From positions 1 to 36,171 of the forward strand of contig JBCBZH010000009.1 of NCBI GenBank assembly GCA_039815415.1: a stretch of DNA of 36,171 nucleotides, in the 5' to 3' direction. Shown here one piece after another: positions 1 to 8,634 of the stretch. The stretch is from JBCBZH01 sp039815415. Lineage in GTDB: Bacteria; Bacteroidota; Rhodothermia; Rhodothermales; Rubricoccaceae. The notes under the pieces are model-generated. The model saw nothing but the letters and a program-made list of their open reading frames with translations, was not told the DNA's origin and ran no database searches. Made by a program: the position numbers and the translations under genes. Numbering within the stretch: position 1 is the stretch's first letter; each line of letters opens with the position of its first letter.

Positions 1-302
1 GCGTAGGAATAGAGGACCTGTCGCATGGCTTTGCAGGCGACCGCTATAAAGTGCCCCCGCCCCTCATACCGATTCTCGCTGCCCGCCAGCTTGAGAAAGG
101 CCTCGTGAACGATGGCGGTCGTGTTGAGGGTCGCATTCCCGTACCAGCGCGCGCGCTGCGCCCCGGCCAGCGTGTGCAGTTCCGCATACACGCGGTGATA
201 GAGAGCCTCACGGGCCTCGCTTTCGTCAGGACCACCCTCGTGCAGAATCTCCAGTAGGTGCGTGACGCCAGCATCCGCAGGAGGCAGTACGGAAGCATCC
301 AT
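1..302 (-). CDS. ECF sigma factor (ECF7/TIGR02999-like), N-terminal part
   Basis: Reading the reverse strand from the ATG at 302 gives 100 residues that run off the window edge. The order of motifs fits the ECF7 (sigma-70 ECF, TIGR02999-like) family: an N-terminal helix with THLLEILHEGG, then VYAELHTLAG, then TTAIVHEAFLKLAG, and RGHFIAVACKAMRQVL (region 2). Family members of this kind are about 180-190 residues, so region 4 and the DNA-binding helix lie outside. The role is promoter recognition by RNA polymerase, often for envelope or secretion functions; the target is not visible. It is divergent from the secreted serine hydrolase gene at 460, so that gene is a possible target, by context only. 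Another frame of the same strand (start 298) is a shadow without family features. Confidence 0.85.
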   Translation of the reverse strand, partial: MDASVLPPADAGVTHLLEILHEGGPDESEAREALYHRVYAELHTLAGAQRARWYGNATLNTTAIVHEAFLKLAGSENRYEGRGHFIAVACKAMRQVLYSY

Positions 303-366
303 GAGGCTCAAGGTCGGGTTCACTCTACAGTACGGGTTTTCGAGAGACGGCCCATCAACGCACCGT

Positions 367-386
367 CCGCCAGCTCGATCTGGCGG
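367..386. repeat. Inverted repeat containing the iterated GCCAGCTCGA word
   Basis: CCGCCAG (367-373) and CTGGCGG (380-386) pair perfectly around a 6-base loop. The left arm and loop carry the 10-mer GCCAGCTCGA (369-378) that recurs through the bacterial part. It lies in the 157-base gap between the divergent sigma factor and serine hydrolase genes, so it could affect either promoter or simply be one of the iterated elements. I see no convincing -35/-10 pair in this gap. Confidence 0.6.
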
Positions 387-459
387 CAGCATGGCAGGAT
401 CGAACTGGCGATTCAGTAGAACAGGATGAGCACGTCTCCTTCTCCAGCTCCTGCCTCCG

Positions 460-3246
460 ATGAAACGCCTGCCTTCCGCGATTCCGCTCGTCGGCCTGTG
501 CCTGCTCTTCAGCTCGGCGTCGCTGCCTGCGGTCGAGCCCGCGCTCTCCGACGCCCTCGACTGCGACATCACGATCCAGGGTCATCACGGGGGAAGCAAA
601 GGCCGCATCCAGGTACGGCTTCACTCGAGCGAGGTGCGCAACAACGTGGGCTGGTGGGGAGATATCGGCACCAACGGGTACAACATCGTCTTTCTCGATC
701 CAGGCCAGCGGTTCTCCGAAGTCGTGAGGCAGGACTTCGGCTGCAACGCCCGTCGGAAGTGGCGCTTCCCCCTCAGGGCCACCGTCGACGAACGCGACTA
801 CGACTTCGTCTACTACTACCCCTCCGACGACGGATTTACCCGAGAGACGGTCATCGACCTCGGTGACGTGAGCCGCTTCTTCGACGCCATCGAGCCGGGG
901 CCGCCCATCACATCGCCGCCGACCTCGACAGAGCCTCCAGCCTCTCCCCTATCAGGCCTCAACCTCGGCGGTGAATGGGTCCGCCGCGAGAGCAACAACA
1001 ACCCCAACGACGGAATGCTAATCACCGTCAGTGGGGACCGGGCCGTGCTCACCTACGTCCCTCCCACCGCGAGCCGCAACTGGCACGAAGGCGAAGTGCT
1101 CTGGCAAAACATCCGACCCGATGGCACCCTGGAGGTACTCGGCAGCAACGACGCCTACTACGATGCGGAGATGATCGCCGAAGGCGTCAACGTCGTCCAC
1201 ATCGACATCAACGCAAACGGCAGGGGCAACGACCAGTCCTGGGAGCGCGCGCAGCAGTCTATCGACGGCGACTCTGACGAAGGCTCCGTATTCGAGGACG
1301 TGCAGATCGCCGAGGCCTGCGCCGACCAACTCCAGCTCGACCCAGCAGTGGCGGCCCTCATCGATCCTATCGTGGACGAGGAGATCACCGAACAGGAGCT
1401 GGTCGGGCTGGCTGTCGGCATCATCCGAAACGGCCAGATCGTGCACCTGAAGGGCTACGGGTACGCCGACCGCGAGAACGACGTGCCGGTTACGACCGAG
1501 ACGCTCTTCCGCTGGGCCTCGATCTCGAAGACGGTCACTGCTGTGGCGGCGGTCCAGATGTGGGAGGACGGCGAGTTGGACCTCGATGCCGATGTCGGAA
1601 ACCTCGTTCCTGAGTTCAGGGAGGTTCCCAGTCGTGTCATCACCATGCGGCAACTGCTGGCGAACACCGCTGGGGTCGAGGCCTACCCGGACGGCTGGCG
1701 CGCTCGCGCCCGGAGCTACCCGAACACGTCGGCCTATGACCCCATCGCGGCGCTGCCCATTCTTAACGACACCCTGCTGTTCACACCGGGTTCGCAATGG
1801 AACTACAGCACCATGAACTTCATGCTGGCCGGGGCGGCGATGGAGCGCATCGCCCGAAGCCGGTATGGCTACCCGACGGGCGACTTCAGCAGCGGCTACG
1901 TGCAGTTCGTCCACGAGCGGATCGCCGAGCCGCTGTGCATGGAAACCCTCGCCGTCGATTACCCACGCGAAACGTCCCACCTCGACGCCAAGCGGTACGG
2001 AAAGGACCTCAACAACGTGCTCTTTCCGTACGCGGGGGATCGTGACGAGATCATCCACTGGCGCCTCCCGGGCGGCGGGTTCGAGTCCAGAATTGTAGAC
2101 CTGGCTCTCTTTGCCAACAGCCTGCTCCGCCAGAGCCTGCTGACCGCGGAAGGGGACAGCACCCTGACCGCGGAGACCCCCATGAGCGCAACCAGGGAGC
2201 CGTCGTACGCGCTCGGCCTGTACCTCGGCGATGCGGATACGCCTAACCGGCTGGGCCACGGCGGCGTGCAGCGTGGCGTCCGCAATCACATGTACCTCTA
2301 CCCGGCAGCGGACCTGGCGATCCTCTTTCTGAGCAACAATTCTCATACGAACCGCGAACGGATCCAGCGCCGGCTGCTCGCTGCGCTCGCGCCCAGTACA
2401 TGGCCGGAGCGCCAGTACAATCTCACGAGCCACATCGACTGCGACACCGACCAGCAGAACTCGGACAGCCGATTTGCCGGGGTCTGGCAGGACGGCCCCA
2501 CAGACCAACTCCTGCGTCGTGGCTACACCCAGAGGCTGTTCGCCCGCGAGCGGGAACGCCTTCGGGCACAGGGCTACCACCTGACTGACCTTGAGGCGTT
2601 CGTGGAGGATGGCGAGCGGCTCTGGGACGGTGTCTTTACGAGGGGCGTCCCACCAACCCGCCTCTGGCGCGATTTCACCCCCGAGGCGTTCGTGGCGAAG
2701 ATCGCAGAGCAGCGTGCGCTCGGCTACGAGCTGGCGGATGTCGAGGTGTACTCGCGGCGGCCTGGCGTGGGAGCGTGGGCGGGCGTCTTCGAGCCCGCCG
2801 ACGAGGATCGGACACTGATCCAGGACCGCAACATCGCTGAGTTCCGAAACGTCTGGGACCGCCTCGCCGATCTCGGCCACCGCCTCGTGGATGTCGAGAA
2901 GTACGAGGGGCCGAATGGCGAACGCTGGTTCGCAGGTCTGTTCGTCCGGGGCTCCGGAGGGCACGACATGGACCTCGATGTCGCCCCCGAGGACTTCGAC
3001 GCTCTCAGGAATGACTTTGCGCGCGAGGGCCTGCGCATCATCGACGTGGAGCGCTACACCAGTGGAACGAACCCGCCTCAATGGGCCGTCGTCGCCGGCC
3101 CCATCGACGGCAACCAGACCTCCCGCATAGACAAACCCTTCTGCGGCACTTGGAACGGCCCGTTCACGGGCTTCTGGGAGACCCATGAGGACCTCGCTCG
3201 GCAGGGCCGCGCCCTCCTCGACTTCGAGCGCTACCCAATGAATTGA
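460..3246 (+). CDS. Secreted beta-lactamase-family serine hydrolase with C-terminal BTRD-like repeats
   Basis: 928 residues. Residues 1-25 are a Sec signal peptide (basic start, hydrophobic core, then LPAVEP). A beta-rich N-terminal part (about 30-280) is not recognised. Residues about 295-640 are a serine beta-lactamase/DD-peptidase fold (PF00144 type): the SxxK motif is Ser354-Ile-Ser-Lys357, the third-motif equivalent is His600-Gly-Gly. The second motif reads Tyr449-Ser-Thr451, where Tyr-x-Asn is usual. From about residue 690 to the end come four or five imperfect repeats of about 45-55 residues with the pattern GY.L.DVE.Y.......W.GVF, like bacterial tandem repeat domain 1 (BTRD1), also found with polyglycine hydrolases. 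Likely an exported esterase, peptidase or beta-lactamase-like hydrolase; the substrate is unknown. A lipoprotein follows 52 bases downstream on the same strand. No Shine-Dalgarno sequence precedes the ATG, which was chosen for the signal peptide. Confidence 0.85.
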   Translation: MKRLPSAIPLVGLCLLFSSASLPAVEPALSDALDCDITIQGHHGGSKGRIQVRLHSSEVRNNVGWWGDIGTNGYNIVFLDPGQRFSEVVRQDFGCNARRKWRFPLRATVDERDYDFVYYYPSDDGFTRETVIDLGDVSRFFDAIEPGPPITSPPTSTEPPASPLSGLNLGGEWVRRESNNNPNDGMLITVSGDRAVLTYVPPTASRNWHEGEVLWQNIRPDGTLEVLGSNDAYYDAEMIAEGVNVVHIDINANGRGNDQSWERAQQSIDGDSDEGSVFEDVQIAEACADQLQLDPAVAALIDPIVDEEITEQELVGLAVGIIRNGQIVHLKGYGYADRENDVPVTTETLFRWASISKTVTAVAAVQMWEDGELDLDADVGNLVPEFREVPSRVITMRQLLANTAGVEAYPDGWRARARSYPNTSAYDPIAALPILNDTLLFTPGSQWNYSTMNFMLAGAAMERIARSRYGYPTGDFSSGYVQFVHERIAEPLCMETLAVDYPRETSHLDAKRYGKDLNNVLFPYAGDRDEIIHWRLPGGGFESRIVDLALFANSLLRQSLLTAEGDSTLTAETPMSATREPSYALGLYLGDADTPNRLGHGGVQRGVRNHMYLYPAADLAILFLSNNSHTNRERIQRRLLAALAPSTWPERQYNLTSHIDCDTDQQNSDSRFAGVWQDGPTDQLLRRGYTQRLFARERERLRAQGYHLTDLEAFVEDGERLWDGVFTRGVPPTRLWRDFTPEAFVAKIAEQRALGYELADVEVYSRRPGVGAWAGVFEPADEDRTLIQDRNIAEFRNVWDRLADLGHRLVDVEKYEGPNGERWFAGLFVRGSGGHDMDLDVAPEDFDALRNDFAREGLRIIDVERYTSGTNPPQWAVVAGPIDGNQTSRIDKPFCGTWNGPFTGFWETHEDLARQGRALLDFERYPMN

Positions 3247-3298
3247 CCCCGCCAGCCCGACGCACACCACGCTGTTCTTCTGTCCACCTTCTTCCGCA

Positions 3299-4198
3299 AT
3301 GAAACCTCTTGCCTACGTCTTCCTGCTGCTTCTCCCCTTCGCATTCGGATGTGCCAGCGTCGCCGACCGGATGGTGCGGGGCGTCGAGCGCGGTACCGAA
3401 CGCGCCGCCGAGCGCGAAGCCTCTCGCCAAGCCGACAACGCCGTCACGAGCGTCATGCGTGGAGCGGAAAACGCCGTCGCCTGCATCATGACAGACGAGG
3501 CATGCATCGAGACGGCCCAGCGCAACGGGCATCCCGTTGAAGTCCGCGACGAGAACGGAAACGTCGTCCGCCAATACCCCGCGCCGAGCAGCGATGTCAA
3601 CGCCAACTACGACTACGTCGAAGGGGAGCGCGTGCTCTTCTACGAAGACTACACGAGCGATCCGCTCGGCAACTTCCCCAGCAGCCTCGAATTCGTGGAC
3701 GGCAACTGGGAAATCGCAGAGTGGCAAGGGCGCCGACTGCTGCGCCATACCGGGCCGCGAGGTGCGGCACTTCGCATCCTCCTCCCGGATGAGTTGCCGG
3801 AACGCTTCACCCTCGAAACAGAGATCTACTTCCCGCTGAGCGCACAGCGCTTTTTCCTCTTCACGGAGCCGCCGCGAGGGAGCTGGTCGTCGGTGGACTT
3901 CAACTACTTCAAGATCGGTGGGAGCCACGGCAGCGGCGTCGAGGCGAACAGCGGCTCGGGCCTCTCCTCGAGCACCAACCCTGACGACCGGGTCCACGAT
4001 AGCCTCATTCCATTCCGCATCATGGTCCACGGCGAGTACGCGAAGACCTATGTGGGGCACAACCGCACAGCCAACATTCCGAATGCGTTTCTGCCTCGTT
4101 CCAGGGCTCTCCACCTGATGAACCCCTACAACTCAAGCGAGGAGAACCCGATGTACCTCGGCCCCATTCGGATTGCCGAGATTGACGACGAGGGGTAG
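3299..4198 (+). CDS. Outer-membrane-type lipoprotein of unknown function
   Basis: 299 residues. The N-terminus has a signal sequence ending in the lipobox FAFGC, so Cys18 should be lipidated. Residues 20-60 are charged and probably helical (repeated Arg/Glu). Residues about 110-290 resemble the jelly-roll, lectin-like segment seen between the signal and the OmpA domain of some OmpA-family proteins: LFYEDYTSDPLGNFPS, then GNWEIAEWQGRRLLR. No OmpA peptidoglycan-binding domain follows. The gene lies 52 bases after the serine hydrolase on the same strand, so the two may be co-transcribed and work together at the cell surface. That link is inference from position. Confidence 0.75.
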   Translation: MKPLAYVFLLLLPFAFGCASVADRMVRGVERGTERAAEREASRQADNAVTSVMRGAENAVACIMTDEACIETAQRNGHPVEVRDENGNVVRQYPAPSSDVNANYDYVEGERVLFYEDYTSDPLGNFPSSLEFVDGNWEIAEWQGRRLLRHTGPRGAALRILLPDELPERFTLETEIYFPLSAQRFFLFTEPPRGSWSSVDFNYFKIGGSHGSGVEANSGSGLSSSTNPDDRVHDSLIPFRIMVHGEYAKTYVGHNRTANIPNAFLPRSRALHLMNPYNSSEENPMYLGPIRIAEIDDEG

Positions 4199-4341
4199 CC
4201 GATCCACCTCCCGTACCAGATCACAGAGTTGCGACCTCGCTCTGCTCGCCAACTCGACCTTTCCTGATCCAGAGATGGAGGACTTCCAGACCTACCCCTG
4301 CGAGTCACGGCTCTCCTAGCGAGAAATCAACTTCTAGGGGC

Positions 4342-4353
4342 GCACCATGGTGC
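4342..4353. other. 12-bp perfect palindrome upstream of ctaA
   Basis: GCACCATGGTGC is self-complementary over all 12 bases, in the 197-base gap between the lipoprotein and heme A synthase genes. It could be a dyad operator or part of a weak terminator; there is no T-tract after it. An iterated GCCAGCTCG word follows at 4380-4388, just before the ctaA start. Nothing else in the gap is recognisable. Confidence 0.35.
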
Positions 4354-4395
4354 CTCAGATTGCGTTAACGTGAGCCTCCGCCAGCTCGCACGCCG

Positions 4396-5337
4396 TTGTT
4401 TTCAGCCGCCGCCATCCGTCGCCGCCGCGTCGCCCGCTTCGCCTGGGGCGTCCTGGGCTACACGCTCTTCGTCATCCTCTGGGGCGGTTTCGTTCGCGCG
4501 TCTGGTTCGGGCGCGGGCTGTGGGGACAGCTGGCCGTTCTGCAACGGCGAGATCATCCCGACGAACCCCGCTCTCAACACGGTTATCGAGTTTGGACACC
4601 GGGTGACCAGCGGGCTGGCGCTTCCGCTGGTGATTGTCTTGGCCGTCTGGGCGTTCCGGGTGTTCGAGCGTGGGTCGCCCGTACGGAAAGCGGCTGTGGC
4701 CGCGGTCGTGTTCATGGTCCTTGAGGCGGCCATCGGGGCCGGGTTGGTGCTGTTCGAGTATGTGGAGTACAACCCATCGCTGGCACGGGCCATCTGGATG
4801 GCAGCGCACTTGGTGAACACCCTGTTCCTCGTCGCCGCGCTGGCGGTAACGGCATGGTGGGCCGGAGGGCATGCCCCCCCGAATGGGTTCCTCTCTCGAC
4901 GTGGCCTTGCAATAACGGCTTCCATCGTGGGCATGGTCATCCTTGGAGCCGGCGGCGCCGTCACGGCCCTTGGCGACATGCTCGTGCTGGATGGCGGCCT
5001 GGACGAGTCTCACCCGGTGGTTGCGACGCTCCTCTGGGCGCGCATCTTTCACCCCACGGTGGCGTTCATCGTGCTGGCGCTGGTGCTTGCCGCCGTCTGG
5101 TCTGGACGCGGCGCCAGCCCGATGGCCGACCGGCTCGGCGCTTGGACCATCGGGCTCTACCTCGTTCAGCTCGCGCTTGGCGGCATCAATGTGTGGCTAC
5201 AGGCCCCAATCTGGATGCAGATGGTTCACCTGATGATGACCGATGCCATCTGGATTGGGCTGGTGCTCTTCGCCAGCGAGGCGTTATCGGTCCGCCAGCC
5301 CGAGCGCGTGCCTGCTCCATCCCTCGCCCGCACCTGA
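4396..5337 (+). CDS. ctaA: Heme A synthase (COX15/CtaA family)
   Basis: 313 residues with about eight hydrophobic helices. It converts heme O to heme A for aa3-type cytochrome oxidase in the inner membrane. The first extracellular loop holds the cysteine pair Cys42 and Cys49 in GAGCGDSWPFCNG, as in the Bacillus-type enzyme. Conserved heme-ligand histidines appear in EFGHR (His68, after Glu65), AAHLVNT, RIFHPT and QMVHLMM. The second cysteine pair of some relatives is absent. The start is TTG at 4396: the frame is closed by a stop at 4366 and has no ATG or GTG before the first helix. It ends 4 bases before the next gene. The partner heme O synthase is in the window at 8635, on the same strand, beyond three reverse-strand genes. 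Confidence 0.92.
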   Translation: MFSAAAIRRRRVARFAWGVLGYTLFVILWGGFVRASGSGAGCGDSWPFCNGEIIPTNPALNTVIEFGHRVTSGLALPLVIVLAVWAFRVFERGSPVRKAAVAAVVFMVLEAAIGAGLVLFEYVEYNPSLARAIWMAAHLVNTLFLVAALAVTAWWAGGHAPPNGFLSRRGLAITASIVGMVILGAGGAVTALGDMLVLDGGLDESHPVVATLLWARIFHPTVAFIVLALVLAAVWSGRGASPMADRLGAWTIGLYLVQLALGGINVWLQAPIWMQMVHLMMTDAIWIGLVLFASEALSVRQPERVPAPSLART

Positions 5338-5341
5338 ACCG

Positions 5342-6106
5342 ATGTGCCTCGTCCTCTTCGCCCTCGACGCCCATCCCACACAGCGCCTCGTCGTGCTGGC
5401 GAACCGGGATGAGTTCTACGCCCGCCCGACGGCGCCCTCGAGCTGGTGGCGTGACGCCCCGGACGTGCTCGCCGGACGCGACCTCGAGGCAGGTGGTACA
5501 TGGATGGGCATCACACGATCCGGCCGCTGGACTGCGGTCACGAATGTCCGTGATCCGAGTTCGATTCGCACCGACGTGCGCTCACGCGGCGATCTCACCC
5601 GCGCGTTCCTGACCTCAGACGTGTCGGCACGTCAGTACGTGGCAGACGTGTTTCGCCAGCGCGATGCCTACAATGGCTTCAACCTGCTCGTCGGCGACAC
5701 GCAGGAGACCTGGATCGTCTCGACGCGCCTATCCGAGCCTCGCCAGCTCGAGGCAGGGATATATGGCCTGAGCAACGACACGCTCGATACACCCTGGCCG
5801 AAGGTGCAACGTGGGAAGGACGGGCTGAAGCGCCTGCTCGACTCCGATGAAATCCATGGCCAGGCCGCCTTTGCGGTGCTATCGGACGCTGAACCTGCTT
5901 CCGATGCCGACTTGCCGGATACAGGCGTCGGGCTGGCGTGGGAGCGAGCGTTGTCGTCGCCGTTCATCCAGATGGAACGCTACGGGACGCGCACCAGCAC
6001 GGTGTTGACAGTCTCCTCAGATGGGCGTGCAGCATGGGCCGAGCGGCCGCACCTCAGCGACGACGACCGGTCGTACTCGTTTCGCCTTCGCGGCACAGAG
6101 ACGTAG
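5342..6106 (+). CDS. NRDE (TANGO2) family protein
   Basis: 254 residues. The start at 5342 gives MCLVLFALD, with the invariant Cys2, and the name motif Asn21-Arg-Asp-Glu24 in VVLANRDEF. Further family signatures are TWMGITRSGRWTAVTN and, near the end, MERYGTRTSTVLTV. The fold is related to Ntn hydrolases. Eukaryotic TANGO2 is linked to lipid, CoA and heme handling, and the adjacent heme A synthase gene 4 bases upstream makes a heme-related role worth noting; that is inference. The last 127 bases overlap the 3' end of the convergent lipoprotein gene. The conserved YGTR motif lies around 5980, so the C-terminus is genuinely used. Confidence 0.88.
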   Translation: MCLVLFALDAHPTQRLVVLANRDEFYARPTAPSSWWRDAPDVLAGRDLEAGGTWMGITRSGRWTAVTNVRDPSSIRTDVRSRGDLTRAFLTSDVSARQYVADVFRQRDAYNGFNLLVGDTQETWIVSTRLSEPRQLEAGIYGLSNDTLDTPWPKVQRGKDGLKRLLDSDEIHGQAAFAVLSDAEPASDADLPDTGVGLAWERALSSPFIQMERYGTRTSTVLTVSSDGRAAWAERPHLSDDDRSYSFRLRGTET

Positions 6107-6561
6107 CGATCTACGGGGAGCGCAGACGCGCCTGCAGCAAGTACGCCCCCTCCGTAGCCATAGATAGCGGCATACTGAAGTGGCGTGTACGAGATGATCC
6201 CGCCCTTGTCTTGAGTACTCGCGACCAACCCGAGAACGACTCCGACGCCGATGCCCACAGCGGTCCACCGGAGAATCCGGCTGCGCCATGGCCGAAACGA
6301 CACCGCACGAACCTCGTCCGTCGCCACCGAGCATGGATCACCAGTGAGGCGATCCGTCCACGTCGTCGTCTCAGGTCCAAGGGTCAGAGCACGAACAGCG
6401 CGTCCTCTCTGGCCTTCCAGATAGAGCGTGCTCGGGCTTCGTTCGGAATGCGCGTTGACTTCAGCCCGCCCTTCTGGGGTCGAGAGCAACACCGGCGAAG
6501 TGGACACACAGCCCGAAGCCGCGAGACCGATCAACAGTAGGGCGAGTCGAATCCGCGTCAT
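5980..6561 (-). CDS. Putative lipoprotein with a central membrane segment
   Basis: 193 residues from the ATG at 6561. A signal sequence ends at the lipobox AASGC (Cys18). A hydrophobic, glycine-rich stretch at about residues 98-145 (AVGIGVGVVLGLVAS, then YGYGGGVLAAGAS) could be a hairpin membrane segment. The middle (STLYLEGQRGRAVRALTLGP) resembles small lipoproteins that follow a beta-strand pattern. The last 40 residues are antisense to the NRDE gene, a 127-base tail-to-tail overlap, so either this tail is unimportant or a frameshift removed an earlier stop. Function unknown. Confidence 0.6.
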   Translation of the reverse strand: MTRIRLALLLIGLAASGCVSTSPVLLSTPEGRAEVNAHSERSPSTLYLEGQRGRAVRALTLGPETTTWTDRLTGDPCSVATDEVRAVSFRPWRSRILRWTAVGIGVGVVLGLVASTQDKGGIISYTPLQYAAIYGYGGGVLAAGASALPVDRYVSVPRRRNEYDRSSSLRCGRSAHAARPSEETVNTVLVRVP

Positions 6562-6651
6562 GGATCCAGTCTAGCCGTCCACCGAGCTCGATACCTGATC
6601 TGATCGTACTACCAGCCCAGCCCAGGATGAACCAAGACATGGATCCACAGG

Positions 6652-7110
6652 CTACTGCGACAGCGCCTCCACAATCACACCGATGAGCACGGCCACGGCA
6701 CCCATCACGCGTGCTGCCACACCGTACCGGACCTCCCTCAAGAAGGCGTCTGCAATGAACGCGCCTCGAGCTGACGACGGGCTCTCCTCGGCCTCGTCCC
6801 GCGCGCGATAGTCCGCCGCCTGAGTACGGAACGCCTTGATCTGGCGCACGGCCCCCATCGTCACGCCCACGACAGCTGCCAGTGCGAGAGTCAGAATGCG
6901 CTCGGGCAGAAACCACACCCCAATCATGACCGCCAGCACGCCAGTCCCCAGCCCAACAAACCCCTCGGCAGCAGCGATCAGCGTGGCCCGCCAGAGGCTC
7001 GGCTGCATCTTGAGAAGCCGGACCGTCGCCGTCCATCCCGACTCTGTCGCCGCAAAGGCGCCGGCAAGGTAGACGACGGCGACGAGGACATAGCTGAGAG
7101 CCGACGGCAC
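6652..7110 (-). CDS. Small integral membrane protein, unknown
   Basis: 152 residues. Hydrophobic segments lie at about 4-22, 42-68, 70-88 and 130-150, with a charged cytoplasmic-type stretch between (IKAFRTQAADYRARDEAEE). I do not recognise the family. The gene starts 3 bases after the stop of the phosphohexomutase gene, so it is almost certainly co-transcribed and perhaps translationally coupled with it. The motif pattern gives no catalytic residues. Confidence 0.7.
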   Translation of the reverse strand: MPSALSYVLVAVVYLAGAFAATESGWTATVRLLKMQPSLWRATLIAAAEGFVGLGTGVLAVMIGVWFLPERILTLALAAVVGVTMGAVRQIKAFRTQAADYRARDEAEESPSSARGAFIADAFLREVRYGVAARVMGAVAVLIGVIVEALSQ

Positions 7111-7113
7111 TGT

Positions 7114-8481
7114 CTAGCCCTCCAGCAGTTCGGCCTTGAACCGCTCCGCCAGCGCGTCGGCGGCCTCCGGGCTGGCGGCTTCCGTGTAGACCCGTAGGAT
7201 GGGCTCCGTGTTGGACTTGCGGACGTGTGCCCACCCCTCATCCAGATCCACCTTCACGCCGTCAGCGGTCGAGACCCGTCCCCCCGCGTAGCGCTCTGCC
7301 AGCGCCGCGAGCAGCGCGTCAGCGTCCATGTCTGGATGCAACGGCAGCTTGTGCTTGGCGATGGAGTAGTGCGGTAGCGACGCCCTTACGCCGGAGAGAG
7401 ACTGGCCTGTCTCCGAAAGATGCTGGAGCACCAGCGCGACGCCCGCCAGCGCGTCACGTCCGTAGTGCAGATCCGGCAGGATAACGCCCCCGTTGCCCTC
7501 TCCGCCAATCACCGCATCCGCCGCCTGCATGGCACGAACGACATGGATCTCGCCCACCGGCGAGCGCTCGACCCGCTGTCCGTGCCTCGCCGCCACATCC
7601 TCAATCGCACGGCTGGACGACAGGTTGGTCGCCACGGGCCCGGCCTTCTTGCCCAATATGAAGTCGGCGGCCACCACTTGCGTCAGTTCCTCGCCGAAAA
7701 ACGTCCCCCCATCCTGCACGAAGGCGAGCCGGTCGGCATCAGGATCGACCACAATCCCCAGATCCGCATCGGTTTCAGCGACACGTGAAGTGATGCCTTC
7801 AATGTGCTGCGGCAGAGGCTCCGGATTGTGTGCGAACTGCCCGTTGACCTCGGCATTCAGCACCTCAACATCGTCCACGCCCAACGCCGTCAGCATCGCA
7901 GGAATCGCGAAGGCCCCGACGGAATTGATGCCATCGACTACCACCTTGAAGCCACGCTCGCGAATCGAGCTGGCGTCGATGTAAGGCAGGTTGAGGATGG
8001 CCTGCACATGGTCGTCCAGCACATCGTCGGTGGTGTACCCGCCGAGATAGTCGATGCCCACTGTGTGCTCAGCCACCGATTGTTCCGCCAGTTCGAGGAC
8101 TTCGGCGCCCTCTTCGGGAGAGAGAAACTCACTCTTGCGGTTGAGCAGCTTGAGAGCGTTCCACTGCGCCGGGTTGTGGCTGGCCGAAAGGATGACCGCG
8201 CCATCGGCCTTGTGCTTCAGCACGCCCATCGCCACGCTGGGCGTCGTCGCTAGCCCAACGTCGATCACATCACACCCCGACGCCTGAAGGGTGGCGGTGA
8301 CGATTCGCGCGCACACGTCGCCCGTAATCCGGCCGTCGCGCCCAACGACGACGCGCGGCTGGGCCTCCGTCTGCTGCCGGAGCCAGGCTCCAAACGCTGC
8401 GCTGTAGCGCGTGAGAACCGACGGATCGAGACCGTCACCGAAGACACCGCGAATGCCGGAAACCGTTGCGAGAAGAGGCAT
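7114..8481 (-). CDS. glmM: Phosphoglucosamine mutase / phosphohexomutase
   Basis: 455 residues, a normal length for the alpha-D-phosphohexomutase family. From the ATG at 8481 the protein begins MPLLATVSGIRGVFGDGL, the typical substrate-entry motif. The phosphoserine loop is SASHNP with Ser101. The metal loop is VDPDADRLAF (three Asp), the sugar-binding loop GGEGNGGVI, and the phosphate-binding loop RKSNTEPILRVY. These fit GlmM, which makes glucosamine-1-phosphate for UDP-GlcNAc; phosphoglucomutase or phosphomannomutase activity cannot be excluded from sequence. GlmS, the preceding step, is encoded at 22510-24345. The frame is open further upstream to 8625, but the conserved start and the lack of family resemblance upstream favour 8481. 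Confidence 0.88.
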   Translation of the reverse strand: MPLLATVSGIRGVFGDGLDPSVLTRYSAAFGAWLRQQTEAQPRVVVGRDGRITGDVCARIVTATLQASGCDVIDVGLATTPSVAMGVLKHKADGAVILSASHNPAQWNALKLLNRKSEFLSPEEGAEVLELAEQSVAEHTVGIDYLGGYTTDDVLDDHVQAILNLPYIDASSIRERGFKVVVDGINSVGAFAIPAMLTALGVDDVEVLNAEVNGQFAHNPEPLPQHIEGITSRVAETDADLGIVVDPDADRLAFVQDGGTFFGEELTQVVAADFILGKKAGPVATNLSSSRAIEDVAARHGQRVERSPVGEIHVVRAMQAADAVIGGEGNGGVILPDLHYGRDALAGVALVLQHLSETGQSLSGVRASLPHYSIAKHKLPLHPDMDADALLAALAERYAGGRVSTADGVKVDLDEGWAHVRKSNTEPILRVYTEAASPEAADALAERFKAELLEG

Positions 8482-8634
8482 AGGAGAGGGAGAATCAACC
8501 GGAGAGGAGCGGCAAGCTATCGCGCGCGAGTGCCCAGGCTTCGCATCACCCGTTTCTCCGCTGGGATCTCCCCACTTCTCCACGAAAACCGACACCGATT
8601 CGACGTTGATTGGGACCTCTCGCACATCCCTCGC

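Noticed and set aside
1018..3270. A 750-residue open frame on the reverse strand
   Set aside because: It is antisense to the serine hydrolase, shows no family motifs, and arises from the high GC at third codon positions.
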